From NCBI RefSeq assembly GCF_001426545.1, contig NZ_LMEZ01000004.1, forward strand, positions 186,001-250,000: a stretch of 64,000 nt of DNA, written 5' to 3'. Below, piece by piece: positions 17,542 through 27,918 of the stretch (positions are counted from its first letter, which is position 1; every line of letters begins with the position of its first letter). The notes beneath the pieces were generated by a model. That model was not told where the DNA came from. It was given only the letters and a program-made list of their open reading frames with translations, and searched no databases. The DNA is from Mycobacterium sp. Root135. GTDB lineage: Bacteria; Actinomycetota; Actinomycetes; Mycobacteriales; Mycobacteriaceae. The translations under genes were made by a program, and so were the position numbers.

Positions 17542-20424
17542 ATGCCGGACGGGTTCGCTGACCTGACACCGGGAACGACGGTCGAGGGATTGGTCCTCGA
17601 CGCGGTCGTCGAGATCGTCGAGATAACGCCTGCCGGATCGGCTGTGTTCGTCCGCTACCGGGACGACTTCGGCATCGAGGAATCACGACTCCTCTCCGCT
17701 GACGAGCTGAAGCAAGTTCGGCCGGTAGGTGGAGGAGGCCCAACACTTGCCGCCAATCCAGACGAGTTCTGGCTCGCGATCGAAGCTTTGCGCCTGCGGC
17801 ACGCGTCCCTACTCAACCCGCTGCTCGCCGTGTCGTCGTCCAACGTCGAGGCTTTACCGCACCAGGTTCAAGCCGTCTACGACTGCATGCTCACCGACTA
17901 TCCGAAGCGATTCTTGCTCGCCGACGATCCCGGTGCCGGAAAGACGATCATGGCAGGGCTTTTCATCAAGGAGGCACTTGCACGGGGCTGGGTCCGGCGG
18001 TGTCTCATCATGGTGCCCGGCAGTCTGGTCGAGCAGTGGCAGACCGAGCTGAGGGAGAAGTTTGCACTCCATTTCGAGGTCTTCGAAAGGTCGCTGCTGG
18101 GCGATTCGTCAGACGGGTCAGTGGCGGGCTTGCCGTTCCTGATCGCTCGTCTTGACCAGTTCAGCCGAAGCAAGGAACTCACGGCGCTGGCAGTCGACGG
18201 GCAGTACGACCTTGCGATCTTCGACGAGGCGCACAAACTAGCCGCGAGCGCCTGGGGTAGCACCATCACCAAAACGAAGCGATTCATGCTGGCCGAGGCG
18301 ATCCGCGACGCGGTCCCGAGCACACTGCTCATGACGGCAACCCCACACAACGGCAAGGACGCGGACTACCGGGAGTTCCTCACCCTCCTGCGGTCGGTGG
18401 GTGAGCCCGCGGTCGAGGACCCGGCGAACGACGGCCTGATGCGTCGTCTGGTCAAGGAGCAGCTGGTCCACCTGGACGGATCGCCCCTATTCCCCGAGCG
18501 TCGCGCCAGCACCGTCCCATACCGGCTCAGCTCGATGGAGAGCGAGCTTTACGAGGCGGTGAGTGAGTACGTACGCGAGGAGATGAACAAGGTCTCCGAC
18601 GACGACACCAGACGCAGCGTCGGATTCGCATTGGTTGTCCTCCAGCGTCGACTGGCGTCCTCTCCGCAGGCGATCCTGCGGTCGCTCACTCGACGACGCG
18701 ACCGGCTCCGCGCACAGGCGAACCAGGCCCACGATGCCGACGGGAAACTCGCCGCCGACCTGGCCGCCACGCTGGCGCTTGGTAGCGACGATCCCGATGA
18801 GATGAGCAGTGTCCGGGCCGAGACCTACCAGGACGAGGTGGTCAATGTCGCGACGAACGCGCGCACGCTGGCGGAACTCGAGACGGAGATCCTGGTGCTC
18901 GATGGGCTCGTCGCGCGAGCCCAGGCGGTTTACGGTGCGCAGGTCGACGCGAAGTGGGAAGCGCTCGCCGAGCTCCTCATGAGCGAGGACATGTACGAGG
19001 CAGATGGACAGCGCCGCAAGATAATCGTCTTCTCGGAGAATCGCGACACACTCGACTACATCGAGGACCGTCTCGGCGAACTGCTTGCTAAAACCGTTGA
19101 CGTCCAAGTCATCCACGGTGCGATGACGTGGCCGGATCGGCGCCGGTCACAGGCCAGATTCATCACGGAACCGAGCAGCTCTGTCCTGATCGCGACGGAT
19201 GCGGCGGGCGAGGGCGTCAACCTGCAGGTGGCTCACCTGATGGTCAACTACGACGTCCCGTGGAACCCGAACCGACTCGAGCAGCGATTCGGGCGAATCC
19301 ATCGCATCGGCCAACGGCACACCTGCCACTTGTGGAACTTGGTCGCGGCCGATACGCGAGAAGGTGACGTCTTCGTGAAACTGCTTGAGAAGGTCGAGGT
19401 GCAGCGTCTGGCGCTCGGTGATCAGGTGTTTGACGTGCTCGGAGAGGTGCTGACCGACATCAGCCTCAGTCAGTTGCTCACACGGGCGGTCGGCAGGGAG
19501 ACGGACCACGGCGAGATCGAAGCGGAACTCGACACCGTGTCCGAACGTCTTGAATCGGCTGTCACGAAACGTGCCGCGTCGGTGAGCACGCTGACACTCG
19601 ATGAACTAGCCGGGCTTCGCCGCGAGATGGAGATCGCGAAGGCGATGAGCTTCCAGCCCGACGTTGCGCGCGACTTCACGTTGCGTGCCGCGCCACTCTT
19701 CCATGTAGACATAGCAGAACAGGGTGACGCGTGGCGGGTTGCGTACGTTCCTACGAAGTTGCGTGAAGTATTCGGTTCATCGCTGATGACCCGCTACGAC
19801 AGGGTGGCATTTGGATACCCCGACGACCAGATCTTCTCGACAGACCCGCCTGAGTTGATCGCGCCCGGCCACCCGCTAATGTCAGCGCTGGTCGGAGCTG
19901 TTGGCGATGAGCTCGGTTCCACGCTTAGCCAGGGAATCATTTTGTGCGACAACCAATCTAACCAGGATTACGTACTTGTCAGCGTGGTCGGCCCGACGGC
20001 GTTCGATACCCACGCCGTGTACGCCGGCGGTGATCGACAGAAGGTGAGCCCCGACCTCTACACCGGTCTCGAGGTCGACTCGGCACCGGCGGCGCACGAG
20101 GTCGTTGCCGCGGAAGCGGCGGTTGCGGCAACCACGACGAATGATGGTGAGATCGCCGCTGTGGCCTACGTTAGGGGAACGGCGAGCCCAGAGACTGCCG
20201 CGGCCTGGCGCACTATTCGCGAACAACTGCGTGACGAACTGACCGCAAAGAGCCTGGCACCGGTGCCGGCGTTACCGGGTCGAGGCTGGGATTTCACCAC
20301 GGGGTATGCGGAGACCACCTTTTGGTCGGCTGTTCCACCCGGCGAGACGGAGCGACGCCGGGCCGAGCGGCAAACGGCTATGAATGCTGCCGTCCAATAC
20401 CGCATTTGGCGCGGCCAACACTGA
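17542..20424 (+). CDS. SNF2/HepA-type helicase
   Basis: A 960-residue superfamily 2 protein. Walker A DDPGAGKT (128-135), motif II DEAH (228-231), LLMTATPHNG, and the C-terminal helicase block IVFSENRDTLDYI, LIATDAAGEGVNLQ and EQRFGRIHRIGQRH are all present. An N-terminal beta-rich region (1-70) and a C-terminal 350-residue extension complete it. It resembles HepA/DrmD-type translocases often found in restriction and defence loci. ATG 17542 was taken for its TTGGAGA upstream. It is divergent from the SbcCD-like pair, and a short hairpin follows the stop. Confidence 0.85.
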   Translation: MPDGFADLTPGTTVEGLVLDAVVEIVEITPAGSAVFVRYRDDFGIEESRLLSADELKQVRPVGGGGPTLAANPDEFWLAIEALRLRHASLLNPLLAVSSSNVEALPHQVQAVYDCMLTDYPKRFLLADDPGAGKTIMAGLFIKEALARGWVRRCLIMVPGSLVEQWQTELREKFALHFEVFERSLLGDSSDGSVAGLPFLIARLDQFSRSKELTALAVDGQYDLAIFDEAHKLAASAWGSTITKTKRFMLAEAIRDAVPSTLLMTATPHNGKDADYREFLTLLRSVGEPAVEDPANDGLMRRLVKEQLVHLDGSPLFPERRASTVPYRLSSMESELYEAVSEYVREEMNKVSDDDTRRSVGFALVVLQRRLASSPQAILRSLTRRRDRLRAQANQAHDADGKLAADLAATLALGSDDPDEMSSVRAETYQDEVVNVATNARTLAELETEILVLDGLVARAQAVYGAQVDAKWEALAELLMSEDMYEADGQRRKIIVFSENRDTLDYIEDRLGELLAKTVDVQVIHGAMTWPDRRRSQARFITEPSSSVLIATDAAGEGVNLQVAHLMVNYDVPWNPNRLEQRFGRIHRIGQRHTCHLWNLVAADTREGDVFVKLLEKVEVQRLALGDQVFDVLGEVLTDISLSQLLTRAVGRETDHGEIEAELDTVSERLESAVTKRAASVSTLTLDELAGLRREMEIAKAMSFQPDVARDFTLRAAPLFHVDIAEQGDAWRVAYVPTKLREVFGSSLMTRYDRVAFGYPDDQIFSTDPPELIAPGHPLMSALVGAVGDELGSTLSQGIILCDNQSNQDYVLVSVVGPTAFDTHAVYAGGDRQKVSPDLYTGLEVDSAPAAHEVVAAEAAVAATTTNDGEIAAVAYVRGTASPETAAAWRTIREQLRDELTAKSLAPVPALPGRGWDFTTGYAETTFWSAVPPGETERRRAERQTAMNAAVQYRIWRGQH

Positions 20425-20441
20425 GCAGCGCTGCAGGTTTC

Positions 20442-20457
20442 AGGTTCCAGAGAACCT
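20442..20457 (+). terminator. Candidate terminator after the SNF2 gene
   Basis: AGGTTC (20442-20447), loop CAGA, GAACCT (20452-20457) followed by TTTC. The 6-bp stem with a short T run lies 18 nt after the SNF2 stop. The remaining spacer up to the next gene (about 165 nt) shows nothing recognisable. Confidence 0.4.
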
Positions 20458-20622
20458 TTCTCCGAAAGCACGTAGCAGCCCCTTACTCAGCGCGTGATGG
20501 GCAAACGGTTCGCGGTACGCATTCAATCTGCAGCCGGCAATTTTTTGGCAATAGGGGCTGCAGGACGCATCCATGAGGAGCCAGCATCCACAAGCACGAT
20601 CTGAACTCGCCGAAGCGTTGGA

Positions 20623-21261
20623 CTACTTGTCGGAGCGTCGACTCTCGAGCCGGATGAGTCTGCCCAGGTCGTCTATCAGCCCCTCGCGATCACCGTTGTA
20701 GCTGTACGCCAATACGGTGCGCAAACTGACGGTGGCGCGACGGCTGGTGGCGTCGAAACCGTCTCCGTAATCGTGAAGAGTGACAACCACTTCGACTTCG
20801 TCGATGCCAGCTACGTCCACCCGACACACGATGCGGCCGCTATCATTTCGACGGGTTAGCGGATCACCGTCGTCGTCTTCCCAGTCGTCGAGAAGGTCAT
20901 CCAAGAATTGTTCTGCCTCGCGATAACGGGACACATAGTTCGCCTCCGCCGCGGCCCTAGCCTTTGGCAGAGTCAACTCACCTCTCTTGCCATAGAGAAG
21001 TGTTGAGCCGATATCGTCGCGCGAGTCGTTGTCCCCACCCGAAACGTGATACCCGATTGTCTCGCCGTCGTGCCCGCACACTGGATAGATCGTGTATTTC
21101 CAATCGTCACCCTGTGCCTCCAAGAAGTCGTCGCCGTCGAGGTGGGCCGCGTCCCGATCCCAGATAAGTTGATGGGTGTTGCGCGCGGACGCTGGCGATT
21201 CCCCGACCGCAGCCCCGCCCGGTTCGAATGCAGGTACGTGTTCATTGCCGTCCGCTGTCAC
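20623..21261 (-). CDS. Hypothetical acidic protein
   Basis: A 212-residue, strongly acidic protein (EQFLDDLLDDWEDDDGDPLTR in the middle) with no recognised domain, signal peptide or membrane helix. It separates the SNF2 gene from the AddAB-like pair and is transcribed against both. The acidic composition could mimic DNA, as in some anti-restriction or inhibitor proteins, but this is only suggested by charge. The first in-frame start at 21261 is used; no clear ribosome binding site decides it. Confidence 0.5.
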   Translation of the reverse strand: MTADGNEHVPAFEPGGAAVGESPASARNTHQLIWDRDAAHLDGDDFLEAQGDDWKYTIYPVCGHDGETIGYHVSGGDNDSRDDIGSTLLYGKRGELTLPKARAAAEANYVSRYREAEQFLDDLLDDWEDDDGDPLTRRNDSGRIVCRVDVAGIDEVEVVVTLHDYGDGFDATSRRATVSLRTVLAYSYNGDREGLIDDLGRLIRLESRRSDK

Positions 21262-21454
21262 ATAGTCCCCATCGCGATTTAGATGCAGTTGCGGCGAGAC
21301 CAGTGCGAGCGCCCACCTGAACGTTAGCTAGAGACTACCGCTCTGGTCCGACAGGGCCACTGAAATATTGAGCCAACGCAGCTGCTCAGCGCCCGAGAGC
21401 CCGATATGTGGCTGCCAGCGGCTTGCAGTAGCGACCCTCGCTCTGTCGACCACT

Positions 21455-24400
21455 ATGGCGCACTCTCCGTGTTCATTCGCTTTAATCGACAGGAGCGCGG
21501 ACGGGCGAGCACCCGAAGGCTACCGAGGGGAACTCAAGATCGATACGACAACAACGGCTTACGGACGGCCCGCCATCAAACACCTGGGCGCTCAACTCTC
21601 AGCGCTCAAGGGCGAGGACCCACTCGCACCAGTCACCGTGGTTGTCAGATCGAATCACGTGTCCGTAGCGACCCGCCGGGCCTTGGCAGCGCGTCCAGGC
21701 GGCATCGCCAACGTCAATTTCCTGACCTTGCGTCGCCTCGCAGAACAGATCGCAGGTCCCAGTCTTGCCGAGGGCGATCGACGGCCGACATCCGCTTCCT
21801 TGATCGCCTCCGCGATTCGCGCAGTCCTGGGTGAGGAGCCCGGGATATTTGCTTCAGCCGCCGCCCACTCCGCGACCGAGCAAGCTCTCGCCAGTGCCTA
21901 TCGCGAACTCAGGAAGGCGCCGGATTCAAGCCTTGACGCAGTCTCAGCGCGTTCCCCTCGCGCCGCCGACGTCGTACGCATTCAGCGGGCTGCCCGCGAA
22001 AGGCTCGTAGCTTACTGGTATGACGAAGAAGACCTTCTTAGCACGGCGTCCCGCCTTCTCGCATCCCGCGAAGCAACTCAGAACGATCCCGTCGTGATCC
22101 ACCTGCTGTCATCATTCACAGTCGGTGAGGCGGCGTTGGTGAAAGCGCTCGCCGACGGAGGTCAACTCACGGTCAACGTCGGAATCACCGGGGTTCCCGA
22201 CGTCGACGCAGCCACTGCCGCAGCATACGAGCTCGCGGGAATCCGCCTCCCACAACATGACCCGATCACTCCGCCGCTGACCACCCACATCATCAGCGCC
22301 AGCGACCCGGACGACGAGGTCCGGGCGGTCATCCAAGCAATCACAGGCTGGATGCAGGAGGGAGTCCGTCTCGGGACCATCGCGGTCCTCTACCCGACAG
22401 CGGATCCATACGCACGCCTGCTGCAGGAACAGCTTGATGGGGCGGGCATTGCGTTCAACGGCAGCCCGGTGCGCAACATCGGCGACATGCTGTACGGACG
22501 CACCATCCGGAATCTCCTGAAGTTGTCCGAGCGCGATTTCCGCCGGGCCGACGTGCTTGGGCTTCTTTCGGACGCACCGATCCTGAGCGACGGCGACCGT
22601 GTCCCCAGCCGCGCGTGGGAGAGGGTGTCGCGCGCTGCGGGCGTCGTCCACGGAAGCGATTGGGACGCCCAACTCCCGCGATGGGCCGTTGCACAGCGCG
22701 AGCTGGCCCACGCCGATTTTGCTGCCGGATTGGAGTGGCGCGCAAAGCACCGCCGAAGCGACGCCGACCACGCGGATGCACTGTCCGCCTTCATCATTGA
22801 GCTCCGACGCAATCTCGAAGGCCACGGTCCCGCGCAATCATGGACGGCGATGGTCGCCTGGCTCACGGACCTCGCCCAGAAGTACCTCGGCAGCGATCAA
22901 CGCCGTTCGGCCTGGCCCGACGATGAGGTTGACGCTGCGCACCGTGTCGAGGAAGCGATTGACCGGCTTGCCGGATTGGACGCCCTGAGCGGCACCGCCC
23001 CAAGCATCGACCTGTTCCGACGGACGCTCGACAGTGAACTGTCAGTGGCCCTGCGCCGAGTGGGTCGGCCTGGCGACGGCGTTCTCATCGGCCACGTTTC
23101 AGTGGCCGCAGGGATGGTGTTCGATCGTGCGGCAATACTCGGCCTCTCGGAAGGCCGCTTTCCCCCGCGCAGGCTAGAGGATTCGCTGTTGCCCGATGCG
23201 GAGCGTGACGCAGCAGCGGGGCACCTGCAGTTGCGTGCGCATCGCGTGCTGGACGATCATCGCGACCTACTTGCCGCGATCGCGAGCGCCGACCGTGCCT
23301 TGCTCTCGTATCCTCGGGGTGACTTGCGGCGATCGATGGATCGACCTGCGTCGCGGTGGTTACTGGCCGACGCCGCGCGGCTAGCCGATGTCGACACCAT
23401 CGAGTCTGGCCATCTGGTCGATCACGCCAGCGAACCGTGGTTCACTCACGTCGCATCCTTTGCAGGTGGATTAGCTGGCGCCCAGTCGTATTCGAGCATT
23501 CAGCAGCTTCGTCTCGCCGCGATCGCACGGCGCTCCCCCGACCATCCACTCCTGAGCGGGGACGCACGAACGCAAGTCGGTTTGCAGGTAGTACGGGCAC
23601 GACGAAGCAGCGAGTTCACCCGGTTCGACGGCAATCTTGACGGTGTCGCAGCCGAAATCGGCCTACCCGAACATATCTCGACGTCGAGGCTGGAGGCATG
23701 GGCGAAGTGTCCACGGTCCTATCTGTTCGGTCATGTACTCGGAGTCGAACGCGTCGAAGAACCCGAACGACGCTTCGAAATCGACCCGCTCACCCGCGGT
23801 TCGATCGTCCACAAGATTCTCGAGGAGTTCATTCTTGAGGCCATTGGATCAGGTCATCCATTGGATACGTGGACCCAGGACGACCACACCCGTCTACATG
23901 AGATTGCCGCCCTCCAGTTCGATCGCGCGGAGCAAGAGGGCAACACCGGCCGCGCGATCCTCTGGCGCGCCGAACGAATCCGCCTCGCGAACGACCTCGA
24001 CCGCCTGCTCGACTCCGACGCGCAGCGGCTCGCCGAAGGACTCCGCCCCATAGCGGCCGAGATGGCGTTCGACGACCTAGGAATTGAGCTTCCCGGCGGT
24101 CACACCATCCGGATGCGAGGCTCGATCGACCGCGTCGATCGCGGCGCTGACGGGTCACTAGCTGTCATCGACTACAAGACGGGAAGTGTGGGCTCGTACA
24201 ACAACCTGAGTGAATCAAACCCGCATCACCACGGTCGACGACTTCAACTCTTCGTGTATTCGCAAGCAGCACAGGCTAGATTCCCCGGGGCGCCCGAGGT
24301 GCGCGCCGACTACTGGTTCACCAGAGACGACAAGCACAGGGGCTACCCGATCACCGACCGCGTGCGTGAACTTGTGACGGGAGCCATCGATACGATTGCA

Positions 24401-24598
24401 ACCGGCATCGGCTCGGGCGTCTTCCCTGCGCATCCGTCGGATCAACCAACCTGGGGTTGGGTCGACTGTTGGTTCTGCACCCCCGACGGTCAGAGCGACC
24501 AACACGTGCGACGCGAATGGGAGAGGAAGAAGGACTATCCCGCGCTGGCCGGATACGTCGCACTCATCGACGCGGAAGACGACGATGACGTCGACTGA
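21455..24598 (+). CDS. AddB-like PD-(D/E)xK nuclease/inactivated helicase subunit
   Basis: A protein of about 1047 residues. The N-terminal 600 residues have the degenerate UvrD-like layout of AddB (TAYGRPAIKHLGAQL, FLTLRRLAEQI, GLSEGRFPPRRLEDSLLPD). The C-terminal nuclease domain has SRLEAWAKCP (C752), RGSIVHKILEEF, GSIDRVD (D892), VIDYKTG (D906-Y-K908), and C1005/C1008 (CWFC). These cysteines recall the AddB iron-sulphur cluster, though only three are visible. The start is uncertain: ATG 21455 is the best in-frame ATG, the homologous part begins about 30 residues later, and an upstream start at 21368 cannot be excluded. It overlaps the AddA-like gene by 14 nt. Confidence 0.78.
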   Translation: MAHSPCSFALIDRSADGRAPEGYRGELKIDTTTTAYGRPAIKHLGAQLSALKGEDPLAPVTVVVRSNHVSVATRRALAARPGGIANVNFLTLRRLAEQIAGPSLAEGDRRPTSASLIASAIRAVLGEEPGIFASAAAHSATEQALASAYRELRKAPDSSLDAVSARSPRAADVVRIQRAARERLVAYWYDEEDLLSTASRLLASREATQNDPVVIHLLSSFTVGEAALVKALADGGQLTVNVGITGVPDVDAATAAAYELAGIRLPQHDPITPPLTTHIISASDPDDEVRAVIQAITGWMQEGVRLGTIAVLYPTADPYARLLQEQLDGAGIAFNGSPVRNIGDMLYGRTIRNLLKLSERDFRRADVLGLLSDAPILSDGDRVPSRAWERVSRAAGVVHGSDWDAQLPRWAVAQRELAHADFAAGLEWRAKHRRSDADHADALSAFIIELRRNLEGHGPAQSWTAMVAWLTDLAQKYLGSDQRRSAWPDDEVDAAHRVEEAIDRLAGLDALSGTAPSIDLFRRTLDSELSVALRRVGRPGDGVLIGHVSVAAGMVFDRAAILGLSEGRFPPRRLEDSLLPDAERDAAAGHLQLRAHRVLDDHRDLLAAIASADRALLSYPRGDLRRSMDRPASRWLLADAARLADVDTIESGHLVDHASEPWFTHVASFAGGLAGAQSYSSIQQLRLAAIARRSPDHPLLSGDARTQVGLQVVRARRSSEFTRFDGNLDGVAAEIGLPEHISTSRLEAWAKCPRSYLFGHVLGVERVEEPERRFEIDPLTRGSIVHKILEEFILEAIGSGHPLDTWTQDDHTRLHEIAALQFDRAEQEGNTGRAILWRAERIRLANDLDRLLDSDAQRLAEGLRPIAAEMAFDDLGIELPGGHTIRMRGSIDRVDRGADGSLAVIDYKTGSVGSYNNLSESNPHHHGRRLQLFVYSQAAQARFPGAPEVRADYWFTRDDKHRGYPITDRVRELVTGAIDTIATGIGSGVFPAHPSDQPTWGWVDCWFCTPDGQSDQHVRREWERKKDYPALAGYVALIDAEDDDDVD

Positions 24599-27500
24599 GC
24601 TCGAAACAGACCAGGCGGCACGTGATGCCGTCGCCAACGACCTGGACAGCACCCTCTTCCTAGAGGCCGGCGCCGGCTCGGGCAAGACCTCCTGCCTGGT
24701 TGGCCGATTCATCGCCCTTGTCGAATCCGGCATTCCCGCAGACCACATCGCCGCGATCACCTTCACCGAAAAGGCCGCCGCTGAATTGGTCGATCGCATC
24801 CGAACGGAGCTTCGCCGTCGTGCTCCGGACAACGAGGCCTGCCGCGACGCGCTGCTGGCGCTCGACAGCGCTGCAATCGGCACCCTGCACGCCTTCGCAC
24901 AGCGGATACTCACCGAACACGCGATCGAGGCGGGGCTACCTCCGCGGTTCATAGTCCACGACGAGATCGCCTCGCAGGTGGCCTTCGAAACACGCTGGGA
25001 GCTGTTTGCCGACGGACTGCTCAACGATCAAAGTCTCGAGATGCCACTCCGGCTCCTGTTCGCGAGTGGCGGCAAGCCCAAGCACCTTCGCGACGTCGCC
25101 GTGGCCTTCAACGCCAACTGGGACCTAGTCGTCGATCGCATCGACGTCGCGCCACCGGCCGTCCCCTCGGTGGACGTGCGCGACCTACTGACGGATCTCA
25201 AAGCCGTCATCGACCTCGCCGAGCATTGCACCGACGAAGATGACTTTCTGTTTCGTCACCTCACCGATGTGGTCACGGACTTCGAGGCGCGGCTGCGCGC
25301 AGCCATCGACGATGACGGTCGCGTGAAACTGCTCGACGTACCAAAGCTCAAATCAAAACGCGGCCAAGCGAAGAACTGGACGAGCATCGGCGTGGGCGTT
25401 GTCCGCGGCCGACTCAGTGACCTTCAAGATGCTTGCGCGGCTTTGCGCTCTGAGATTCTCGAAAGCGTGCTTCAGCGACTCGCGACGTCGCTCGCTCAGT
25501 TTACCGCCGAAAGTGCGACGGCACGACGAGAGGCTGGCGAACTCGAGTTTCACGACCTCCTTGTGCTTGCTCGAAACATGCTCCGGAGCGACGTCACGGG
25601 GCCGGACGTGCGACGCGCGCTCGCACAGCGGTATGAACGACTACTGCTCGACGAATTCCAAGACACCGACCCGGTACAAATCGAGATCGCGGTGCTCATC
25701 GCATCGGACGATCAGGAAGCGGGTCAGAAGCACTGGTCTGCGATCCGGACGGAGCCCGGGCGCATCTTCTTCGTCGGAGATCCCAAACAGTCGATCTATC
25801 GGTTCCGGCGAGCGGACATTGGCATGTTCATGACCGCTCGGGACGAACTGGTGGGTGCGTCTCTACAACTCAGCCGAAATTTCCGCACTGGGGAACCCAT
25901 CATCGACTGGGTCAATGCAACATTCGCCAAGCTCATTGTCGGCGACGGGAATTCACAGCCCGAGTATCAAGCGCTCCTGGCCGAGCGCGGGCGCCCCGAG
26001 ATTGGGCCACCGGTTGCGTTCATTGGCCGCGAACACGATCGCCGACTGCCGGCCGACGAGCTCCGAAGTCAAGAGGCCGCCGACGTATCTGCGGCCATTC
26101 GGCAGGCGATTGGTGAAGCTTGGTCCGTCGCGGATCGGACATCCGCGCGCGTCGACTCTTGGCGCCCGGCGCGTTGGAGCGATATCGCTGTCCTCCTGCC
26201 AGCACGCACGTCACTGCCCTTCCTGGAACGCGCGCTCGATGAGACGCACATCCCCTTCCGCGCCGAAACCTCCTCGTTGGTGTACGGAACTCGCGAGATT
26301 CGCGAGCTGATGCTGGTGGTTCGCGCCGTGGACGACCCCACCGATTCCCTCGCCGTCGTGAGCGCCTTGCGGACAACCGCTTTCGGATGCGGGGACGATG
26401 ATCTATTCGTCTGGAAGAAGCGCTATCGCGGCAGCTGGGATCACCAGGCAGCAATACCCGAAGAGGCGCCCGTTGCCCACCCCGTTGCACAAGGCATCGC
26501 ATGGTTGAGCGGCATTCATCGAGAACGCCAGTGGTTGTCGCCCAGCCAAGTACTCGACCGGATATTGCGCGAAAGGCGGTTCTACGAACTCGCCGCAGCA
26601 GAACGGCGGCCTCGCGACCTGTGGCGCAGACTCCGCTTCGTCGTCGACCAGTGCCGCGCATGGGAGGAAGCTGGCGGCAGCACGTTGCGTGAATACCTCC
26701 AGTGGGCCGAAGGCCAATCCGGGGAAGGAACGAGAGTGGTCGAAACCGTACTTCCCGAGACCGACGACGACGCAGTCCGCATTCTCACCATTCACGGCGC
26801 GAAGGGCCTCGAGTTCCCTATCGTGATTCTCTCGGGCCTGACGACACAGATGAACCCCCAACCGCGGGGCGTCGAGGTCAGGTTTCCTGAGTCAGCGGGT
26901 TGGGCCGTCAAGCTTTCGAAACGGTTGTCCACCATGGATTTCGAAGACACACAACCGGTCGAAGAGCAAATGGACCACCATGAACGGCTCAGGCTGCTGT
27001 ACGTCGCGTCCACCCGTGCTCGCGACCACCTAGTGATATCTGCTCATCGCAAGGAACGGGGCACCCGCACCACCCTGACTTCAGCCGAAGTTCTCCACGA
27101 CGCGGGATGGGATCTTGCGCTGGCCAACGAACTCGACCTGGTAGGCGAGCCACCGCGACTGCCTCGAGAGCCCGAAGGCGGCTCCGAGCTTAGGGACCTA
27201 CCGACTCTCGATGGATGGCAGGCCGTACACGATGCTGCGTTGACGAGTGCGTCACGTCCGTTGGCGACGTCCGCCACCAGGCTGGCTAGAGCGAGGGCCG
27301 CGGAGAAGGCCCTCGACCCTGCCGCGGGTAAGACCGCCGTGGGCGATCCAGGCCTCGCCAAGGGTGCGCGTGACATAGACCTGCCACCCTGGCAGAAGGG
27401 TCGCTACGGCAGTGCGATTGGGCGTGCCGTTCATGGGGTGCTGCAGACCGTAGACCTTGCAACTGGCACCGGCCTCACCGCGGCCTGCGCAGCGCAAGCC

Positions 27501-27890
27501 GCCGCAGAGGGTGTCCTCGGGAAAGAGGACGTCATCAGAGCGCTCGCGCAGGCTGCACTGGATTCGGAAGTCATAAAGCTTGCTGCCACGCAACGCCATT
27601 GGCGCGAGGTCTACGTCGGAGTGCCCTGGGGAGTTGGAGTTCTCGAGGGGTACATCGACCTGCTCTATGAGGACGGTGGAGGTTTGGTGGTGGTCGACTA
27701 CAAGACGGATGCATGGCGCACTGAGACCGAGCTCGATGCGAAGGTCGAGCTCTACAGTGTTCAGCTGCAGGCCTACGCTGACGCCGTTCGCACATCCGTC
27801 GACCGTGAAGTCGCTGGGGCACTGCTGCTGTTCCTAAGGCCCGGAGTGGCCGTAGCCAGACCGGTCAGCGTCGCAGCAGGCCTTTCGTGA
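24585..27890 (+). CDS. AddA/RecB-like UvrD helicase-nuclease
   Basis: A 1101-residue superfamily 1 helicase with C-terminal nuclease. Motifs in order: GAGSGKT (29-35), AITFTEKAA, DEFQDTDPVQIE, VGDPKQSIYRFRRAD, LTIHGAKGLEFPIV, LLYVASTRARDHLVI, then the PD-(D/E)xK core EGYIDLL (D1025) and VVVDYKTD (D1038-Y-K1040). With the overlapping AddB-like gene it would form an ATP-driven end-resecting nuclease. Mycobacteria normally use AdnAB, so this AddAB-type pair looks accessory. ATG 24585 is used because it lies in the overlap and starts the family's usual N-terminus. Confidence 0.85.
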   Translation: MTSTELETDQAARDAVANDLDSTLFLEAGAGSGKTSCLVGRFIALVESGIPADHIAAITFTEKAAAELVDRIRTELRRRAPDNEACRDALLALDSAAIGTLHAFAQRILTEHAIEAGLPPRFIVHDEIASQVAFETRWELFADGLLNDQSLEMPLRLLFASGGKPKHLRDVAVAFNANWDLVVDRIDVAPPAVPSVDVRDLLTDLKAVIDLAEHCTDEDDFLFRHLTDVVTDFEARLRAAIDDDGRVKLLDVPKLKSKRGQAKNWTSIGVGVVRGRLSDLQDACAALRSEILESVLQRLATSLAQFTAESATARREAGELEFHDLLVLARNMLRSDVTGPDVRRALAQRYERLLLDEFQDTDPVQIEIAVLIASDDQEAGQKHWSAIRTEPGRIFFVGDPKQSIYRFRRADIGMFMTARDELVGASLQLSRNFRTGEPIIDWVNATFAKLIVGDGNSQPEYQALLAERGRPEIGPPVAFIGREHDRRLPADELRSQEAADVSAAIRQAIGEAWSVADRTSARVDSWRPARWSDIAVLLPARTSLPFLERALDETHIPFRAETSSLVYGTREIRELMLVVRAVDDPTDSLAVVSALRTTAFGCGDDDLFVWKKRYRGSWDHQAAIPEEAPVAHPVAQGIAWLSGIHRERQWLSPSQVLDRILRERRFYELAAAERRPRDLWRRLRFVVDQCRAWEEAGGSTLREYLQWAEGQSGEGTRVVETVLPETDDDAVRILTIHGAKGLEFPIVILSGLTTQMNPQPRGVEVRFPESAGWAVKLSKRLSTMDFEDTQPVEEQMDHHERLRLLYVASTRARDHLVISAHRKERGTRTTLTSAEVLHDAGWDLALANELDLVGEPPRLPREPEGGSELRDLPTLDGWQAVHDAALTSASRPLATSATRLARARAAEKALDPAAGKTAVGDPGLAKGARDIDLPPWQKGRYGSAIGRAVHGVLQTVDLATGTGLTAACAAQAAAEGVLGKEDVIRALAQAALDSEVIKLAATQRHWREVYVGVPWGVGVLEGYIDLLYEDGGGLVVVDYKTDAWRTETELDAKVELYSVQLQAYADAVRTSVDREVAGALLLFLRPGVAVARPVSVAAGLS

Positions 27891-27918
27891 GAACAGCAAC
27901 GAATCGAGCGGGGACAAA

